Source: DASQMT01 sp963839615
GTDB lineage: Bacteria > Actinomycetota > Thermoleophilia > Solirubrobacterales > Solirubrobacteraceae
DNA: 64,000 nucleotides
Direction of reading: 5' to 3'
NCBI GenBank assembly: GCA_963839615.1
Contig: CAWIVY010000007.1
Location: 434,001 to 498,000, forward strand
The notes under the pieces were generated by a model. That model was given only the letters and a program-made list of their open reading frames with translations. It had not been told where the DNA came from and did not search any database. The first letter of the stretch is position 1, and each line of letters begins with the position of its first letter. Of the stretch, positions 34,248 through 44,146 are shown one piece after another. A program made the position numbers and the translations under genes.

Positions 34248-36773
34248 ATGTCCGTGACGCCACGGCGTGTGCTCCAGCTATTTCTGCTCGCGGCCGCGCT
34301 GACGGCGCTGGCGCTCACGGGCGTCGCCACGGCGAAGGGGAAGCCGCGCGCCGCGCAGGCATCGCTCGCCGCCGACTCCCTGCGACCACCGCTGACGCGG
34401 GACAACTTCTACTTCGTCATGCCCGACCGCTTCGCCAACGGCGACGCGTCGAACGACCGCGGCGGACTCAGCGGCGCGCGCGAGGTGACCGGCTTCGACC
34501 CCACCCGCAAGGGCTGGTACCACGGCGGCGACCTGAAGGGCGCGATCGCCAAGCTCGACTACATCAAGGGCCTTGGCACGACGGCGCTCTGGCTCACCCC
34601 GAGCTTCAAGAACAAGCCCGTGCAGGGGCTCGGGACCCCGTTCCCGTCGGCCGCGTACCACGGCTACTGGATCACCGACTTCACCCAGATCGACCCGCAC
34701 CTGGGCACCAACCAGGACCTGCGCGACCTGATCGACGGAGCGCACGCGCGCGGCATGAAGGTGTTCTTCGACATCATCACCAACCACACCGCGGACGTCA
34801 TCCAGTTCGCGGAGAACCAGTACGGCTACATCTCCAAGTCGGCCGAGCCGTACAGGGACGCGAACGGCACGGTGTTCGACGACCGCACCTACGCCGGGAC
34901 GCAGACGTTCCCGCCCCTGGACCCGGAGGTCTCGTTCCCGTACACGCCCGTCGTACCGGCCGGTGAGCCGCCCAAGGTGCCGGACTGGCTCAACGACACC
35001 ACGCTCTACCACAACCGCGGCAACACGACATTCTCGGGCGAGAACTCCCTCTACGGCGACTTCTTCGGCCTCGACGACCTGTTCACGGAGCACCACGCGG
35101 TCGTCACGGGCATGGAGGGCATCTACGACGCGTGGGTCGAGGACTTCGCCATCGACGGCTTCCGCATCGACACGATGAAGCACGTCAACCTCGAGTTCTG
35201 GCAGCAGTTCCTGCCGCACATCCTCGAGACCGCGCACGACGCCGGCAAGTCCCGCTTCTTCTCCTTCGGCGAGGTGGCGGAGGAGAACTCGAACCCGTTC
35301 CTGTCGCGGTTCACGACCGCGGGGGAAAGCCAGGCGGTGCTCGACTTCACGTTCCAGAAGCAGGCGCGCGCGTTCGCCGCGTCGCGGCCGACCGACGCGC
35401 TGCGCGAGCGCTTCGCGCAGGACGACTGGTTCACCGACGCCGACTCGAACGCCTACCAGCTGCCCACGTTCCTGGGCAATCACGACATGGGCCACGTCGG
35501 CATGTTCGTGCGCGACGACAACCCGGGCGCGCCGGAGTCCGAGCTGCTCGCGCGCGACACGCTCGCGCACGAGCTCATGTACCTCTCGCGCGGCAACCCG
35601 GTCGTCTACTTCGGCGACGAGCAGGGCTTCACGGGAGCCGGGAACGACCAGGCGGCGCGCCAGGACATGTTCCCCAGCCTGGACTCCGAGTACAACAACA
35701 TCGACGACGACGGCACGGACCCGCTGAACGGGCAGAACCTCAGCGACGGGGGCAAGAACGACAACATCGGCTCCGACGTCACGCCGGCGGCCGACAACTT
35801 CGACCCGTCGCACCCGCTGTACCGGAGGATCGCGGCGCTTGCGCGGCTGCGCCTCGCCCACCCGGCGCTGGCCGACGGCGCCCAGCAGACCCGCTTCTCG
35901 TCGTCCGAAGCCGGCATCTTCGCGTTCTCGCGCATCGACGCCGGCGATCAGGTCGAGTACCTGGTCGCGCTCAACAACGCCGAGACGGCGAAGACCGCGA
36001 GCCTGGAGACCTACTCGCGCCGGATGCCCTTCTTCCGCCTCTACGGCGATGGCAGCGGGCGCGTGAAGTCCGCCGGTGACGGCAGCGTGAAGCTGACCGT
36101 GCCCGGGCTCTCCGCGGTCGTCTACCGCGCCGCGCACAGGCTGAAGAAGCCGAAGGCGGCGCCGGACATCTCGCTCGCGGTCGCGCCGGAGGTGACGGGA
36201 CGGCCGGAGCTCAGCGCCGCGGTGAGCGGCGACTCCTTCTACCAGGTGTCGTTCTACGCGCGCAGCGGCGGCGGGAGCTGGAAGGCGCTCGGGACGGACG
36301 ACAACGCGCCCTATCGCGTGTTCCCGGACGTGTCCGGCTATGCGGCAGGGACTGCGCTCGAGCTGCTCGCCGTGGTCAAGGACGGCAGCGGGCACGTGGC
36401 GCAGGCGAGCGCGGAGACGACCGTGGTCGCCGCGCCGCCCGGCGCGGCGGGCGTCGCGACGCTGCACTACCACCGCGATGACGGCGTCTACACCGACTGG
36501 GGCCTGCACCTCTGGGGCGACGCGCTCGCGGAGGGCGTCGGCACGGACTGGGGGAGCCCGCGCCCGCCGACGCGCTTCGACTCGTTCGGGGCGGTCTTCG
36601 AGATCCCGCTCGCCGACCCCGCCGCGTCGCTGAACTACATCATCCACAAGCCGCTCGGCGACACGGTTCCCGTGGACCGGGAGCCCGGCGGCGACCGCTC
36701 GTTCATCCCCGCGCTCAGCCCCGAGGTCTGGGTGAACTCGGGCGACGCGACGATCCACACGTCCGAGCCATAG
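34248..36773 (+). CDS. secreted GH13 alpha-amylase/pullulanase-type glycosidase with C-terminal carbohydrate-binding domain
   Basis: An 841-aa exported enzyme that should cleave alpha-glucans outside the cell. A Sec signal peptide covers about residues 1-29. The GH13 barrel (about 45-620) has the nucleophile Asp308 in FRIDTMKHV, acid/base Glu342 in FSFGEVAEEN and Asp413 in LGNHDMG. A beta domain, an Ig-like linker (about 640-730) and a pullulanase-associated domain (PUD/CBM41-like, about 735-841; LHYHRDDGVYTDWGLHLWG) follow. CBM41 modules are usually N-terminal in pullulanases, so the C-terminal place is unusual. The gene interrupts the leucine genes and has its own promoter and terminator. 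Confidence 0.88.
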   Translation: MSVTPRRVLQLFLLAAALTALALTGVATAKGKPRAAQASLAADSLRPPLTRDNFYFVMPDRFANGDASNDRGGLSGAREVTGFDPTRKGWYHGGDLKGAIAKLDYIKGLGTTALWLTPSFKNKPVQGLGTPFPSAAYHGYWITDFTQIDPHLGTNQDLRDLIDGAHARGMKVFFDIITNHTADVIQFAENQYGYISKSAEPYRDANGTVFDDRTYAGTQTFPPLDPEVSFPYTPVVPAGEPPKVPDWLNDTTLYHNRGNTTFSGENSLYGDFFGLDDLFTEHHAVVTGMEGIYDAWVEDFAIDGFRIDTMKHVNLEFWQQFLPHILETAHDAGKSRFFSFGEVAEENSNPFLSRFTTAGESQAVLDFTFQKQARAFAASRPTDALRERFAQDDWFTDADSNAYQLPTFLGNHDMGHVGMFVRDDNPGAPESELLARDTLAHELMYLSRGNPVVYFGDEQGFTGAGNDQAARQDMFPSLDSEYNNIDDDGTDPLNGQNLSDGGKNDNIGSDVTPAADNFDPSHPLYRRIAALARLRLAHPALADGAQQTRFSSSEAGIFAFSRIDAGDQVEYLVALNNAETAKTASLETYSRRMPFFRLYGDGSGRVKSAGDGSVKLTVPGLSAVVYRAAHRLKKPKAAPDISLAVAPEVTGRPELSAAVSGDSFYQVSFYARSGGGSWKALGTDDNAPYRVFPDVSGYAAGTALELLAVVKDGSGHVAQASAETTVVAAPPGAAGVATLHYHRDDGVYTDWGLHLWGDALAEGVGTDWGSPRPPTRFDSFGAVFEIPLADPAASLNYIIHKPLGDTVPVDREPGGDRSFIPALSPEVWVNSGDATIHTSEP

Positions 36774-36786
36774 CGCCGGCGGCGCC

Positions 36787-36815
36787 GAGGCGGCCCCGCG
36801 CGCCGGGGCCGCCTC
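36787..36815 (+). terminator. GC-rich hairpin after the amylase gene
   Basis: A 12-bp perfect stem (36787-36798 with 36804-36815) around a 5-nt loop, 14 bp after the amylase stop. There is no T tract, which is common for terminators of very GC-rich actinobacteria. Confidence 0.6.
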
Positions 36816-36835
36816 CCGCCCGGGTCGCGCGCCGG

Positions 36836-36841
36836 TAGGCT
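36836..36841 (+). promoter_or_regulatory. candidate -10 element of leuB operon
   Basis: TAGGCT ends ten bases before the leuB ATG, with no Shine-Dalgarno between. It lies directly behind the amylase terminator. Confidence 0.4.
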
Positions 36842-36851
36842 GCGCGGCCGC

Positions 36852-37882
<1,031 letters not shown>

Positions 37883-37886
<4 letters not shown>

Positions 37887-38821
37887 ACCAAGCGGACCTG
37901 ATCTGGATGAACGGGGAGCTCGTCGCCTGGGAGGACGCCAAGGTTCACGTGCTGACGCATGCCCTGCACTACGGCACGGGCGTCTTCGAGGGCATCCGCG
38001 CGTACGACACGCCGCGCGGCACCGCGATCTTCCGTCATTCCGATCACATCGACCGCCTGTTCCGGTCGGCCGGCATGTACCTGATGGACATCCCCTACAC
38101 GCGCGAGGAGCTCCGCGCGGCGACGCACGAGACGATCAGCCGCAACGGGCTCAAGTCGTGCTACATCCGGCCGCTCGTCTATCGCGGCGCCGGCCCGATG
38201 GGGCTGTTCCCGCTCGACTGCCCCGTCGACGTCGCGATCGCGGTCTGGGAGTGGGGCGCCTACCTCGGCGACGAGGGCAAGCGCCTGGGCGTCCGCGGCA
38301 AGGTCTCGTCGTTCCGGCGCATCTCGTCGGACTCGGTGATCCCGGCGGCCAAGGCGACGGGCCAGTACGTCAACTCCGTGCTGGCCAAGATCGAGGCCGA
38401 CAAGTCCGGCTACGAGGAGGCGATCCTGCTCGACGACCGCGGCATGGTCTGCGAGGGCTCGGGCGAGAACCTGTTCATCGTCAAGGACGGCGTGATCGCG
38501 ACGCCGGGCTTCAGCGCCGACATCCTCGGCGGCATCAACCGCGCGTCGGCGATCACGATCGCGCGCGACCTCGGCTACACGGTCGTCGAGCGCGACGTCG
38601 CGCGCGGCGAGCTCTACCTCGCCGACGAGATCTTCATGACCGGGACCGCGGCCGAGCTGACGCCGCTGCGCGAGGTCGACGACAGGGCCGTCGGCAGCGG
38701 CGAGCCCGGCGAGATCACGCGCACCGTCCAGCGCGTCTTCGAGGACGCGCTGCACGGCCGCTCGGAGCGCTACGCGGAATGGCTGGACGTCGTCGCCGCA
38801 CCGGCGCCGACGACGACGTGA
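37883..38821 (+). CDS. ilvE: branched-chain amino acid aminotransferase
   Basis: A 312-aa class IV (fold-type IV) PLP transaminase performing the last step to Leu, Ile and Val. It has MNGELVAWEDAKVHVLTHALHYG split over residues 9-31, GVFEGIRAY, the lysine in AAKATGQYVNS (about Lys160) and EGSGENLFIV. The GTG overlaps the leuB stop (GTGA). Confidence 0.93.
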
Positions 38822-40425
38822 GCCGGATCGCGATCTACGACTGCACCCTGCGCGACGGCATGCAGGGGGAGGGGATGTCGCTCTCGGCCGCCGAGAAGCT
38901 GCGCGTCGCGCACGTCCTCGACGAGCTCGGCGTGGGGCATGTGGAGGCCGGCTTCCCCGCGTCGAACCCGAAGGAGGCCGAGCTGTTCGAGCTGCTCGCG
39001 CGCGAGACGTTCCGCAACGCGGAGATCGTCGCGTTCGGCATGACGCGCCGGCGCGGGACGGCTGCCTCCGACGACGAGGGGCTGCGCCTGCTCGCCGGGT
39101 GCTTCGCGCCGACCTGCACGCTCGTCGGCAAGACCTGGAGCCTGCACCTGGAGAAGGTCGTGCGCGTCGACCCCGAGGAGAACCTGCGCATGATCGCCGA
39201 CTCGGTCGGCTTCCTCGTCGGCGAGGGCAAGACCGTCGTCTACGACTGCGAGCACTTCTTCGACGCCTGGCGCGACGACCGCGACTACGCCCTGCGCTGC
39301 GCGCGCGCCGCAGCGGACGCCGGCGCCGCGTGGGTGACGCTGTGCGACACGAACGGCGCCTCGCTGCCGCACGACGTGGCCGAGGCGACCGCTGCCGTCG
39401 TGCAGGCGATCGCCGCGCCGGTCGGCATCCACTGCCACAACGACGCCGAGTGCGGCGTCGCGAACTCGCTCGCCGCCGTGCGCGCAGGCGCGAGCATGGT
39501 GCAGGGCACGATGAACGGCTACGGCGAGCGCTGCGGCAACGCCAACCTCGTCTCGATCGTGCCGAACCTGCAGCTCAAGATGGGCCACGAGTGCCTGCCG
39601 GAGCTGAGCGGCCTGACGGAGGCGTCTTATCTTCTCGACGAGCTGCTGAACTTCGCGCCCGACCCGAACCGCCCCTACGTGGGCGCGAACGCGTTCGCGC
39701 ATAAGGGCGGCATGCACGTCGCAGGCGTGGCCACGGATCCGGCGACTTTCGAGCACATCGACCCGGCCGCCGTCGGCAACTCCCGCGAGGTGCTGATCTC
39801 CGAGCTCAGCGGCAAGGGCACCGTGCTCCAGCGCGCCGAGGACACCGGCGTCGAGCTCGATCCCGCGACTGCCGCGCGGGTCGTCGAGCGTGTCAAGCAG
39901 CTCGAGCACGAGGGCTTCCACTTCGAGGCCGCCGACGGCTCGTTCGACCTGCTGATCAGGCGCGAGACCGGCGAGTACGAGCCGCTGTTCCGGCTCGAGT
40001 CCTGGCGCGTGATCGCCGAGCAGCGCGAGGACGGCAAGGTCCAGACGGAGGCCACGATCAAGATCTGGGTCGAGGGCGAGCGCTACGTCCGCACCGCGGA
40101 GGGCAACGGCCCGGTGCACGCGCTCGACGTCGCGCTGCGCGCGGCGATCTCAGAGACCTACCCGCATCTGGCGGACATCCGCCTCGTCAACTACAAGGTC
40201 CGCATCCTCGACGAGCAGAAGGCGACCGGCGCGGTGACGCGCGTGCTCCTCGACGCCTCCGACGGGACGGACACGTGGGGCGCGATCGGCGTGAGCGAGA
40301 ACGTGATCGAGGCGAGCTGGGACGCGCTCGTCGACTCGCTCGAGGCCGGGATGCTGCCCGGCCGCGTGCAGCACCGGCGCGCAGCCGCCGGCACGGCCGC
40401 GGCGACCCCCACGCGAGCGTCATGA
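38818..40425 (+). CDS. cimA: citramalate synthase
   Basis: A 535-aa LeuA-like enzyme of the CimA type, condensing acetyl-CoA with pyruvate to citramalate for threonine-independent isoleucine synthesis. Marks are YDCTLRDGMQGEGMS, VYDCEHFFDAWRDD (diagnostic of CimA rather than LeuA), HCHNDAECGVANS, GTMNGYGERCGNANL and HKGGMHVAGV, with a C-terminal LeuA-type dimer/allosteric domain (about 395-510). With leuC, leuD and leuB in the window, which also process citramalate, the route is nearly complete here. The GTG overlaps the ilvE stop. Confidence 0.93.
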   Translation: MSRIAIYDCTLRDGMQGEGMSLSAAEKLRVAHVLDELGVGHVEAGFPASNPKEAELFELLARETFRNAEIVAFGMTRRRGTAASDDEGLRLLAGCFAPTCTLVGKTWSLHLEKVVRVDPEENLRMIADSVGFLVGEGKTVVYDCEHFFDAWRDDRDYALRCARAAADAGAAWVTLCDTNGASLPHDVAEATAAVVQAIAAPVGIHCHNDAECGVANSLAAVRAGASMVQGTMNGYGERCGNANLVSIVPNLQLKMGHECLPELSGLTEASYLLDELLNFAPDPNRPYVGANAFAHKGGMHVAGVATDPATFEHIDPAAVGNSREVLISELSGKGTVLQRAEDTGVELDPATAARVVERVKQLEHEGFHFEAADGSFDLLIRRETGEYEPLFRLESWRVIAEQREDGKVQTEATIKIWVEGERYVRTAEGNGPVHALDVALRAAISETYPHLADIRLVNYKVRILDEQKATGAVTRVLLDASDGTDTWGAIGVSENVIEASWDALVDSLEAGMLPGRVQHRRAAAGTAAATPTRAS

Positions 40426-41561
40426 CCCGCGCCGAAGTGAAGCCGGACACGGACGTCATCCCGCTCGCCAAGCCGGTCATCGGCGAGGCGGAGGAGCATG
40501 CCGTGCTCGAGGTGCTGCGCTCCGGCCAGCTCTCGCTCGGCACGCGCGTGCCGGCATTCGAGGAGGCGTTCGCCGCGCGGATCGGGGCGAGCCACGCCAG
40601 CGCCGTCTCGTCCGGCACGACCGGACTGCATCTGGCGCTGCGCGCGGCGGGGGTCGGCGCCGGCGACGAGGTCGTCACGTCGCCGTTCTCGTTCGTCGCG
40701 TCCGCCAACGCCCCGATCTACGAGGCCGCGCGGCCGGTGTTCGCCGACATCGACCCGGTCACGCTGTGCCTCGACCCGGCCGCCGCGGCGGCCGTGATCG
40801 GCAGGCGCACCGCGGCCCTGCTGCCGGTCCACATCTTCGGCTACCCGGCCGACATCCCGGCGTTCGAGCGCCACGGCCTGCCGATCGTCGAGGACGCCTG
40901 CGAGGCGCTCGGGGCATTCCATGCCGACGGCACGCCGGTCGGCGGGCGCGGGCATCCGGCGGTCTTCGGGTTCTACGCCAACAAGCAGATCACGACCGGC
41001 GAGGGCGGCATGGTCGTGGTCGGCTCGGCCGAGCAGAAGCAGCGGATCGACTCCGAGCGCAACCAGGGCCGCGCGCCCGACATGGGCTGGCTCGACCACG
41101 ACCGGCTCGGCTTCAACTACCGCCTCTCCGACATCGCGTGCGCGCTCGGGCTCGCCCAGCTCGAGCGGCTCGACGACCTGCTCGCCGCGCGCGGCCGCGT
41201 GGCGGACTGGTACCGCGAGGCGCTCGCGGGGCTCGTCGACCGCCGCGGCCTCGTGCTGCCGTGCCCCGATCAGGGCGGCAACCGCCGCGGCTGGTTCGTG
41301 TTCGTCGTCCAGCTGCCCGAGGACGCCGACCGCGACGCGACCGTCGTCGCGCTGCGCGAGCACGGCGTGCAGGCGAAGCCGTACCTGCCGGCGATCCACC
41401 TGATGTCCTTCTACCGCAAGCGCTTCCGCCACCGTCCGGGCCAGTTCCCGATCTGCGAGCGCGTCGCCGCCGTGTCGCTCGCGCTGCCGTTCTTCCCGCA
41501 GATGACCGAGGGCCAGGTCGCGCGCGTCGCCGAGGCGCTCGGTCAGGTCATCGCGCCTTGA
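40422..41561 (+). CDS. DegT/DnrJ/EryC1-family PLP aminotransferase
   Basis: A 379-aa fold-type I aminotransferase of the sugar aminotransferase group. It starts VIPLAKPVIGEAEEHAVLEVL, has SSGTTGLHLALRAAGVG, SPFSFVASANA, the active-site Asp in IVEDACEALGA and the lysine in FGFYANKQITTGEGGM (about Lys187). Family members usually aminate NDP-keto-sugars. Its ATG overlaps the cimA stop, so it is the fourth gene of the branched-chain operon although no sugar-nucleotide genes are near. It overlaps the convergent GNAT gene by 14 bp. Confidence 0.86.
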   Translation: MTRAEVKPDTDVIPLAKPVIGEAEEHAVLEVLRSGQLSLGTRVPAFEEAFAARIGASHASAVSSGTTGLHLALRAAGVGAGDEVVTSPFSFVASANAPIYEAARPVFADIDPVTLCLDPAAAAAVIGRRTAALLPVHIFGYPADIPAFERHGLPIVEDACEALGAFHADGTPVGGRGHPAVFGFYANKQITTGEGGMVVVGSAEQKQRIDSERNQGRAPDMGWLDHDRLGFNYRLSDIACALGLAQLERLDDLLAARGRVADWYREALAGLVDRRGLVLPCPDQGGNRRGWFVFVVQLPEDADRDATVVALREHGVQAKPYLPAIHLMSFYRKRFRHRPGQFPICERVAAVSLALPFFPQMTEGQVARVAEALGQVIAP

Positions 41562-42171
41562 CGTAGCCGATGAAGCCCGAGCCGCCGACGGCACGCGCGG
41601 TGCGCTCGTCGGGAACCGGGCGCAGGCCGCGCGAGACGAAGCCGCTGCGCTCGTAGAGCGCCCGCGCGGCGCGGTTCTCGATCCCGGTGTCGAGCGCGAT
41701 GCCCGCCAGGCCGGCCGCTGCCGCCTGCCGCTCGGCATCCGCCAGCAGCGCGCCGGCCACGCCGCGGCGGCGGTGCGCCGGATCGGTCGCGAGCGCGTCG
41801 ACGTAGAGCATCCCGGGCGGCGGCTGCGGCGCGACGGCGGCGGTCGCGCGCAGGTGGCGGAACAGCGCCGGGATGCGCCATGGCGGCGAATGCGTGAGCG
41901 TGAGCCGGACGAACCGGCGGGCGAGCGCCTCGCCGGCTTCCGACGGGAACGCGGCGAGCACGCCGACCACGACCCCGCCCGCCTCCGCGACGCGGCAGAC
42001 CTCCCAGCTCGCGGTGTGCCCGCCGCGCGGATACAGCCGGCGCAGGAGCCGCCGCGCCGGCTCGGCGCCGCCCGCGTAGGCGGCGTAGTAGGGCGCCGCC
42101 GACGCGTACAGGAGCTCGTGCACCCGGTCGTCGGGACGGGCGGCGCGCACGACGACCTCCATTGCAGGCAT
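41548..42171 (-). CDS. GNAT-family N-acetyltransferase
   Basis: A 207-aa acetyl-CoA-dependent transferase. The acetyl-CoA-binding motif is DALATDPAHRRRGVAGALL near residue 130, followed by ALYERSGFVSRG. Substrate unknown. Several ATGs are close together (42180, 42171, 42162); 42171 was chosen because a G-rich stretch precedes it, but this is uncertain by three to six residues. It is divergent from argH with 9 bp between starts. Confidence 0.8.
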   Translation of the reverse strand: MPAMEVVVRAARPDDRVHELLYASAAPYYAAYAGGAEPARRLLRRLYPRGGHTASWEVCRVAEAGGVVVGVLAAFPSEAGEALARRFVRLTLTHSPPWRIPALFRHLRATAAVAPQPPPGMLYVDALATDPAHRRRGVAGALLADAERQAAAAGLAGIALDTGIENRAARALYERSGFVSRGLRPVPDERTARAVGGSGFIGYVKAR

Positions 42172-42180
42172 GATGCCCAT

Positions 42181-43551
42181 GTGTCGCGCTTCGCGGAGCC
42201 CCAGCACGCGATCTTCCGCCAGCTCAACGCCTCGATCGGCTTCGACTGGCGCCTCGGGCCCTACGACGTGGAGCAGTCGCGCGCCCACGCGAAGATGCTC
42301 GCGGCGACCGGGATCATCAGCGACGCCGACCGCGACGCGCTGCTCGGCGGGCTCGCGCGCGTCGAGGACGAGCTCGACGGCGGCTCCTTCCCGTTCCGCG
42401 AGGACGACGAGGACATCCACATGGCGATCGAGCGCCGCCTGACCGAGATCGTCGGGCCGGTCGGCGGCAAGCTGCACACGGCGCGTTCGCGCAACGACCA
42501 GGTCGCGACCGACATGGCGATGTTCACGCGCGCGCATGCGCTGCAGACGCTGGAGAAACTGCTCGCCCTGCAGAGCACGCTGGTCCAGCTCGCCGAGCGC
42601 CACGAGGACTGGGCGATGCCGGGCTACACGCACCTGCAGCGCGCCCAGCCCGTCTATCTCTCGCACCACCTCCTCGCGTACTTCTGGATGTTCCGGCGCG
42701 ATGCCGGCCGCTTCGAGTTCGTGCTCGGCTCGACCAGCGAGCTGCCGCTCGGGGCCGGGGCGCTGGCCGGCGTGAACTTCGCCACCGATCGCGGGCTCGT
42801 GGCGCGCGAGCTGGGCTTCTCCGGCGTCGCGCCGAATTCGATCGACGCCGTCTCGAACCGCGACTTCGTGCTCGACTTCCTCGCCGCGGCCGCCACCTGC
42901 GCGACGCACCTCTCGCGGCTCGGCGCCGAGCTCGTGCTGTGGTCCTCGCAGGAGTTCGGCTTCTGCCGCCTGTCGGACGCCTGGTCCTCGGGCTCGTCGA
43001 TCATGCCGCAGAAGAAGAACCCGGACGCGGCGGAGCTGCTGCGGGCCAAGGCGCCGCGCGTCGCGGCCCGGCTGATCGCGCTCCACGGCGTTCTGCACGG
43101 CCTGCCGCTGACCTACAACAAGGACATGCAGGAGGACAAGGAGCACCTCTTCGACGCGGTCGACACGCTCGACCTGTGCCTGCAGGCGGCCACCGGGATG
43201 CTCGAGGCGATCGAGTTCGACAGCGACCGGCTCGCCGGCGCGGCGGCCGACGAGCTGATCGCGGCGACCGACATCGCCGACCTGCTGGTGCGGCGCGGCA
43301 TCCCGTTCCGCCAGTCGCACGGCATCGTCGCCGGCATCGTGCGCGAGGCGCTCGCGTCGGGGAGGCAGCTCTCGGAGCTCTCCCGCGAAGACCTCGCGCG
43401 CCACTCCGAGGCGCTCGACGACGAGTTCTACGAGGTGCTCGCCCGCCATTCCTGGCTCGAGTCCAAGGTGTCCGAGGGCGGCACGGCCCTCGCGCGCGTC
43501 CGCGAGCAGCTGAGCCACGCGCGCGCGGAGCTCGAGGGCCAGCCCGCGTAG
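42181..43551 (+). CDS. argH: argininosuccinate lyase
   Basis: A 456-aa fumarase/aspartase-superfamily enzyme releasing arginine and fumarate from argininosuccinate. Marks are TARSRNDQVATDMAMF, PGYTHLQRAQPVYLSHH with the catalytic His, and the superfamily signature GSSIMPQKKNPDAAELLR. GTG 42181 begins SRFAEPQHAIFRQLNASI. No other arginine genes are in the window; a DNA glycosylase gene follows after 4 bp. Confidence 0.94.
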   Translation: MSRFAEPQHAIFRQLNASIGFDWRLGPYDVEQSRAHAKMLAATGIISDADRDALLGGLARVEDELDGGSFPFREDDEDIHMAIERRLTEIVGPVGGKLHTARSRNDQVATDMAMFTRAHALQTLEKLLALQSTLVQLAERHEDWAMPGYTHLQRAQPVYLSHHLLAYFWMFRRDAGRFEFVLGSTSELPLGAGALAGVNFATDRGLVARELGFSGVAPNSIDAVSNRDFVLDFLAAAATCATHLSRLGAELVLWSSQEFGFCRLSDAWSSGSSIMPQKKNPDAAELLRAKAPRVAARLIALHGVLHGLPLTYNKDMQEDKEHLFDAVDTLDLCLQAATGMLEAIEFDSDRLAGAAADELIAATDIADLLVRRGIPFRQSHGIVAGIVREALASGRQLSELSREDLARHSEALDDEFYEVLARHSWLESKVSEGGTALARVREQLSHARAELEGQPA

Positions 43552-43555
43552 CGGC

Positions 43556-44146
43556 GTGGCGCCGGCGGCGGAGTTCTACGACCGCCCGGTCGTCGAGGTG
43601 GCGCGCGATCTCGTCGGCTGCACGCTGGCGCACGGGCACACGGCGGGCGTGATCGTCGAGACGGAGGCCTATCACGAGTCCGAGCCCGCCTGCCACGCCT
43701 ACGTCGGCGTGACGCAGCGCACGCGGGTGCTCTTCGGCCCGCCCGGCACCGCCTACGTCTACCGCTCCTATGGCATCCACGCGCTCTTCAACGCGGTCTG
43801 CGAGCGCGCGGGCGTCGGCGCGGCCGTGCTGATCCGCGCGCTCGAGCCGATCGCCGCGCTCGACACGATGCGCGAGCGCCGCGGCATGCACGCGGTCGAG
43901 CAGCTCTGCTCCGGCCCGGGCAAGCTCACCCAGGCGCTCGCGATCGAGCTCGAGCACAACGCCACCGACCTCGCTCGCGGGCCGATCCGGATCGGCCCGC
44001 GCCCGCCCGGCTGGGAGGACGTCGGGATCGTCTCCGGCACGCGCATCGGCATCACGAAGGCGGCCGAGCTGGAATGGCGCTTCTGCGCCACCGGGTCGCG
44101 CAGCGTCTCGCGGCCGTGGCCGGCGGGCCTGAGCCGCGCCGCCTGA
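43556..44146 (+). CDS. mpg: 3-methyladenine DNA glycosylase (AAG/MPG type)
   Basis: A 196-aa base-excision repair enzyme that removes alkylated purines. Marks are ARDLVGCTL, the catalytic Glu in VIVETEAYHESEPACHAY, VLFGPPGTAYVYRSYGIHALFNAV, and LCSGPGKLTQALAI. Length is normal for the bacterial form. GTG start, 4 bp behind argH, so probably cotranscribed. Its stop directly abuts the stop of the convergent PBP gene. Confidence 0.9.
   Translation: MAPAAEFYDRPVVEVARDLVGCTLAHGHTAGVIVETEAYHESEPACHAYVGVTQRTRVLFGPPGTAYVYRSYGIHALFNAVCERAGVGAAVLIRALEPIAALDTMRERRGMHAVEQLCSGPGKLTQALAIELEHNATDLARGPIRIGPRPPGWEDVGIVSGTRIGITKAAELEWRFCATGSRSVSRPWPAGLSRAA

Noticed and set aside
36774..36851. Leucine attenuator before leuB
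   Set aside because: The strong hairpin lies just behind the amylase stop and fits its terminator. No leader frame with Leu codons is present.
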